DNA from: Pseudomonadota bacterium
GTDB lineage: Bacteria; Desulfobacterota; Desulfovibrionia; Desulfovibrionales; Desulfovibrionaceae
Direction of reading: 5' to 3'
Assembly (NCBI GenBank): GCA_023453335.1
Contig: JAEXTU010000449.1
Span: forward strand, 1 to 7,685
Length of the DNA stretch: 7,685 nucleotides
Position numbers and translations under genes: made by a program. The notes below the pieces were generated by a model that did no database searches, was not told the origin of the DNA, and worked only from the letters and a program-made list of their open reading frames with translations. Shown here piece after piece: positions 5,164 to 7,685 of the stretch; the first letter of the stretch is position 1; each line of letters begins with the position of its first letter.

Positions 5164-6069
5164 ATGTCCTCCACCAAGTCCTCCTGCTCGTCCTGCCCTT
5201 CGGCGGGCGGCGGGAGCCAGCAGCGCAGTGACGCAGGCAAGGCCCTGCAGGACGAGATAATCTCCTCCACCCTGTCCCGCATCCGCTACAAGCTCTTCGT
5301 CATGAGCGGCAAGGGCGGGGTGGGCAAGAGCTCGGTGGCGGTGAACATCGCCGCCGGCCTGGCCAAGCTCGGCCAGCGTGTGGGCATCGTGGACGTGGAC
5401 CTGCACGGCCCCAGCGTGCCCCGGCTCCTGGGCCTGGGCGGCCGGCACATGGAGGCTGACCGCGGCCGGCTCATCAAGCCCATCGCCTATAGCGAGAACC
5501 TGAAGGCGGTGTCCATGGACGCCCTGCTCAAGGACCCGGACCAGGCAGTGCTTTGGCGCGGGCCCATGAAGACCACCGCCATCCGCCAGTTCATCGCCGA
5601 CATCTCCTGGGGCGACCTGGACTTTCTGGTCATCGACTCGCCCCCGGGCACCGGCGATGAGCACATGACCGTGCTCAAGACCATCCCCGACGCCCTGTGC
5701 GTGGTGGTCACCACCCCGCAGGAGCTGTCCCTGGCCGACGTGCGCAAGGCCATCAACTTTCTCCAGTACGCCAAGGCCAACATCCTGGGCGTGGTGGAGA
5801 ACATGAGCGGCCTCATCTGCCCGCACTGCGCCAAGGAGATCTCCCTGTTCAAGAAGGGTGGGGGCGAGGAACTGGCCCGCAAGTACGGCCTGGCCTTCCT
5901 GGGGGCCATCCCCCTGGACCCGGCCACGGTGGTGGCCAGCGACCTGGGCACCCCGGTGGTCCTCCTGGAGGAGGACTCCCCGGCCAAGTCGGCCATGGAG
6001 GCCCTGGCGCGCTCGGTGCGCGAGGCCGCGGAAAAGAGCCTGGAATCGGTGTCCACCCTGCACACCTGA
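5164..6069 (+). CDS. mrp: Mrp/Nbp35-family Fe-S cluster carrier ATPase
   Basis: This cytoplasmic P-loop ATPase of the Mrp/ApbC/Nbp35 group binds a labile [4Fe-4S] cluster and hands it to target apoproteins. The 301-residue product opens with a flexible Cys-containing stretch (SSCSSCPS, Cys8 and Cys11), followed by the deviant Walker A motif GKGGVGKS (49-56), the switch segment DVDLHGPS (77-84), Walker B region VIDSPPGTGDEH (156-167) and the conserved CPHC pair (Cys219, Cys222) that bridges a cluster across the dimer. All signature residues are intact. ATG at 5164 is used with GAGGAAGG (5152-5159) as ribosome site; GTG at 5161 is a possible alternative. The frame is open upstream into pcm, but the ribosome site and the start of similarity argue against a longer protein. 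The stop TGA is part of the ribosome site of the next gene, so the two are likely coupled. Confidence 0.95.
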   Translation: MSSTKSSCSSCPSAGGGSQQRSDAGKALQDEIISSTLSRIRYKLFVMSGKGGVGKSSVAVNIAAGLAKLGQRVGIVDVDLHGPSVPRLLGLGGRHMEADRGRLIKPIAYSENLKAVSMDALLKDPDQAVLWRGPMKTTAIRQFIADISWGDLDFLVIDSPPGTGDEHMTVLKTIPDALCVVVTTPQELSLADVRKAINFLQYAKANILGVVENMSGLICPHCAKEISLFKKGGGEELARKYGLAFLGAIPLDPATVVASDLGTPVVLLEEDSPAKSAMEALARSVREAAEKSLESVSTLHT

Positions 6070-6077
6070 GGAAAACC

Positions 6078-6656
6078 ATGCGTTCGTGCTCCCGGCTCCT
6101 GCTCCCGGTCCTGTTGGCCGCCCTGGCGGCCCTGGGCTGGAGCGCCTCGGCCGGGGCCTGGAGCATGTACTTCTACCAGGACGAGGGCGGGGTCTACCAT
6201 TTCACCAATACCCCGCGGGGCGGGCGGCAGTGGAGCCTCTTTGCCGTGTACCGGGAGTTCCCGAACGTGGGCAAGGAGAAGATCATGGATGCGGTGCGCG
6301 CCTCCAGCGCGCGCAACGGCATGGACCATCGCCTGGTGGCCGCGGTCATTCAGGTGGAGTCCAATTTCGAGGCCAATGCCGTGTCCTCGGCCGGGGCTCA
6401 GGGTATCATGCAGATCATGCCCCAGACCCAGAGGGACCTGGGCCTGGCCTCGCCCTTTGACTACCGCTTGAACATCGAGGCCGGGGTGCGTTATTTGCGC
6501 ATGCAGTACGACCGGTTCCGTCGCCTGGACCTGGCCCTGGCCGCCTACAACGCGGGCCCCGAGGCGGTGGAGCGCTACGGCGGCATCCCACCCTTCAACG
6601 AGACCCAGAACTACGTGCGCAAGGTCCTGTCCATCTACCGCCAGCTCGGCGGATAA
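6078..6656 (+). CDS. Secreted lytic transglycosylase (SLT domain, DUF4124-like N-terminus)
   Basis: The predicted enzyme cleaves the glycan strands of peptidoglycan between MurNAc and GlcNAc with formation of an anhydro end. The 192-residue product starts with a signal peptide (basic start, hydrophobic LLLPVLLAALAALG, cleavage near residue 25-27 at SASAGA), so it should be periplasmic. Residues about 28-48 (MYFYQDEGGVYHFTNTP) resemble the small DUF4124 fold often found before such domains. The SLT domain follows: catalytic Glu94 in IQVESNFEANA, then GAQGIMQIMP (106-115) and AAYNAGPEAV (155-164). There is no lipobox; Cys4 is too near the start to be one. TGAGGA, formed from the mrp stop, is the ribosome site, and the gap to mrp is 8 bases. 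pgsA follows after 9 bases and pilT further on. A role in opening the wall for a pilus is possible but not shown. Confidence 0.93.
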   Translation: MRSCSRLLLPVLLAALAALGWSASAGAWSMYFYQDEGGVYHFTNTPRGGRQWSLFAVYREFPNVGKEKIMDAVRASSARNGMDHRLVAAVIQVESNFEANAVSSAGAQGIMQIMPQTQRDLGLASPFDYRLNIEAGVRYLRMQYDRFRRLDLALAAYNAGPEAVERYGGIPPFNETQNYVRKVLSIYRQLGG

Positions 6657-6665
6657 GGTCCATCC

Positions 6666-7223
6666 ATGTTCAATCTTGCCAACAAGCTGACGCTCTTGCG
6701 CATCCTGGCGGTGCCCTTCATCGTCCTACTTCTCTACTTCCCCAATCAGGTGTCCTGCCTGCTGGCCACGGCGGTGTTTGTGGTGGCCTCCATCACCGAT
6801 ATGGTGGACGGGATCGTGGCCCGGCGGCAGAACATGGTCACCAACTTCGGCAAGTTCCTGGACCCCCTGGCGGACAAGCTGCTCATCGGCTCGGTGCTCA
6901 TCATGCTGGCCGACCTGCAATGGGTCCCGGCCTGGATCGTCATCGTCATCGTGTGCCGGGAACTCACGGTCACCGGGCTGCGCGCCGCGGCCATGGAGCA
7001 GGGGCTGGTCCTGGCCGCGGACCGCTACGGCAAGTTCAAGACCATCCTGCAGACCGTTGCCCTCATCCCCCTCATCCTCCACTTCCCCCTCTTCGGGGTG
7101 GACCCCGAGGGGCCGGGCCTGTTCCTGCTGTACCTCGCATTGTTCATGACCGTGTTTTCCGGGGCAAATTATCTGTACAATTTTTACAGGAACTGGTTAT
7201 ATGAAGGGAATTTGAGGAAGTAG
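6666..7223 (+). CDS. pgsA: CDP-diacylglycerol-glycerol-3-phosphate 3-phosphatidyltransferase
   Basis: This inner-membrane enzyme joins CDP-diacylglycerol and glycerol 3-phosphate to form phosphatidylglycerol phosphate, the committed step to phosphatidylglycerol and cardiolipin. The 185-residue product has the full CDP-alcohol phosphotransferase signature: Asp45, Asp48-Gly49, Ala52-Arg53, Gly62, Asp66 and Asp70, with the exact D-x2-DG-x2-AR-x8-G-x3-D-x3-D spacing. These aspartates bind the metal ions and the CDP group. Hydrophobic segments at about 8-24, 29-45, 73-97, 126-140 and 150-166 fit the usual multi-pass fold. The N-terminal NLANKLTLLRI is typical for PgsA and supports this substrate over other alcohols, such as serine. 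AAGG, overlapping the stop of the previous gene, serves as ribosome site 7 bases before the ATG. The gene ends 50 bases before pilT and no terminator is seen there. Confidence 0.95.
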   Translation: MFNLANKLTLLRILAVPFIVLLLYFPNQVSCLLATAVFVVASITDMVDGIVARRQNMVTNFGKFLDPLADKLLIGSVLIMLADLQWVPAWIVIVIVCRELTVTGLRAAAMEQGLVLAADRYGKFKTILQTVALIPLILHFPLFGVDPEGPGLFLLYLALFMTVFSGANYLYNFYRNWLYEGNLRK

Positions 7224-7240
7224 GCAGGCCCTCGCGCCGC

Positions 7241-7250
7241 GGTTCGAACC
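7241..7250. repeat. 10-base palindrome between pgsA and pilT
   Basis: GGTTCGAACC is a perfect palindrome in the 50-base gap before pilT. The same string is common in the T-arm of tRNA genes, but there is no tRNA here (the gap is too short and the stem does not pair). It may be chance or a small operator. Confidence 0.3.
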
Positions 7251-7273
7251 TCTGCAAACACCGGGAGTCTGGC

Positions 7274-7685
7274 ATGGCTCAGATAGATGCCTTCTTCAAG
7301 ATGATGCACGAGATGGGGGCCTCGGACCTCCACCTCTCCTCGGGTTCCCAGCCCATCATCCGCCTGCACGGCGACCTGGAGCGGGTGAAGTATAAGGTCC
7401 TGGAGCACGACGAGCTCAAGAAGCTGCTCTACGAGATCACCCCCGAGGGCAAGATCAAGGATTTCGAGGAAACCGGCGACATCGACTTCGCCTACGAAGT
7501 CCCGGGCATGGCCCGCTACCGCGTGAACTTCTTCAACCAGAACCGCGGCTGCGCCGCGGTCTTCCGCGAGATTCCCTCCAAGATTCTCACCTGCGAGGAG
7601 CTGGGCCTGCCGCCGCGCATCAAGAACCTGGCGCTGTTGCCCAAGGGCCTGGTGCTGGTCACCGGCCCCACCGGGTCGGGCAAGT
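7274..7685 (+). CDS. pilT: Type IV pilus retraction ATPase PilT (5' part, cut by window end)
   Basis: PilT is the hexameric cytoplasmic ATPase that depolymerises type IV pili and drives twitching motility. Only the first 137 codons are in the window. The N-terminal PAS-like part is complete and carries the GASDLHL motif (residues 15-21), with RYRVNFFNQ (81-89) and the AAVFREIPSKI segment (94-104) typical of PilT and PilU. The window ends just after GPTGSGK (131-137), the Walker A loop, so the catalytic core is not visible. PilT is preferred to PilU or PilB from the start and spacing of these motifs, but the separation from PilU is not certain without the rest. GGGAG (7263-7267) lies 6 bases before the ATG. 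The gene follows pgsA on the same strand and may be read from its transcript. Confidence 0.93.
   Translation, partial: MAQIDAFFKMMHEMGASDLHLSSGSQPIIRLHGDLERVKYKVLEHDELKKLLYEITPEGKIKDFEETGDIDFAYEVPGMARYRVNFFNQNRGCAAVFREIPSKILTCEELGLPPRIKNLALLPKGLVLVTGPTGSGK

Noticed and set aside
7224..7273. tRNA fragment or integration site suggested by GGTTCGAACC
   Set aside because: The gap is only 50 bases, the flanking bases do not form a proper T-stem (a C-C mismatch and two G-T pairs), and there is no acceptor, D or anticodon arm.

Overview
The window is GC-rich, densely coded DNA that most likely comes from a sulfate-reducing bacterium of the Desulfovibrio type (Desulfobacterota, Desulfovibrionales). 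The main reason is a soluble periplasmic [NiFe] hydrogenase whose two subunits closely resemble the Hyn enzymes known from D. gigas, D. fructosovorans and D. vulgaris. The taxonomic call is inferred from this resemblance; no database search was possible.

Region 1 (1-3824, + strand) is a hydrogenase locus. An AT-rich leader with a candidate promoter is followed by hynB (small subunit, Tat-exported, three Fe-S clusters), hynA (large subunit, Ni-Fe site, processed C-terminus), a HybD/HyaD-family maturation endopeptidase (hynC) and hypC, the chaperone for insertion of the Fe(CN)2CO group. The first two genes encode the enzyme and the last two help build it. HypC would hold the immature large subunit during metal loading, and the protease would then remove the last 15 residues after His552. 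A textbook intrinsic terminator lies between hynA and hynC, so the structural genes should be transcribed in excess over the maturation genes. A weak promoter just before that hairpin may supply hynC-hypC. The protease carries Ala where the family has its nickel-sensing Asp, which is the most unusual coding feature here.

Region 2 (3825-4433) holds a small two-CBS-domain protein on the - strand, convergent with hypC. It is followed by a 148-base divergent intergenic region containing three inverted repeats.

Region 3 (4434-7685, + strand) is a run of housekeeping genes: pcm (protein L-isoaspartate repair), mrp (Fe-S carrier P-loop ATPase), a secreted DUF4124-like/SLT lytic transglycosylase, pgsA (phosphatidylglycerophosphate synthase) and the first 137 codons of pilT (type IV pilus retraction ATPase), which the window edge cuts just after the Walker A lysine. 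mrp, the transglycosylase gene and pgsA are 8-9 bases apart and look co-transcribed.

I saw no mobile element, CRISPR array, rRNA or tRNA. No clearly new multi-gene system is visible. The points worth following up are the terminator/promoter arrangement between hynA and hynC and the altered protease site.
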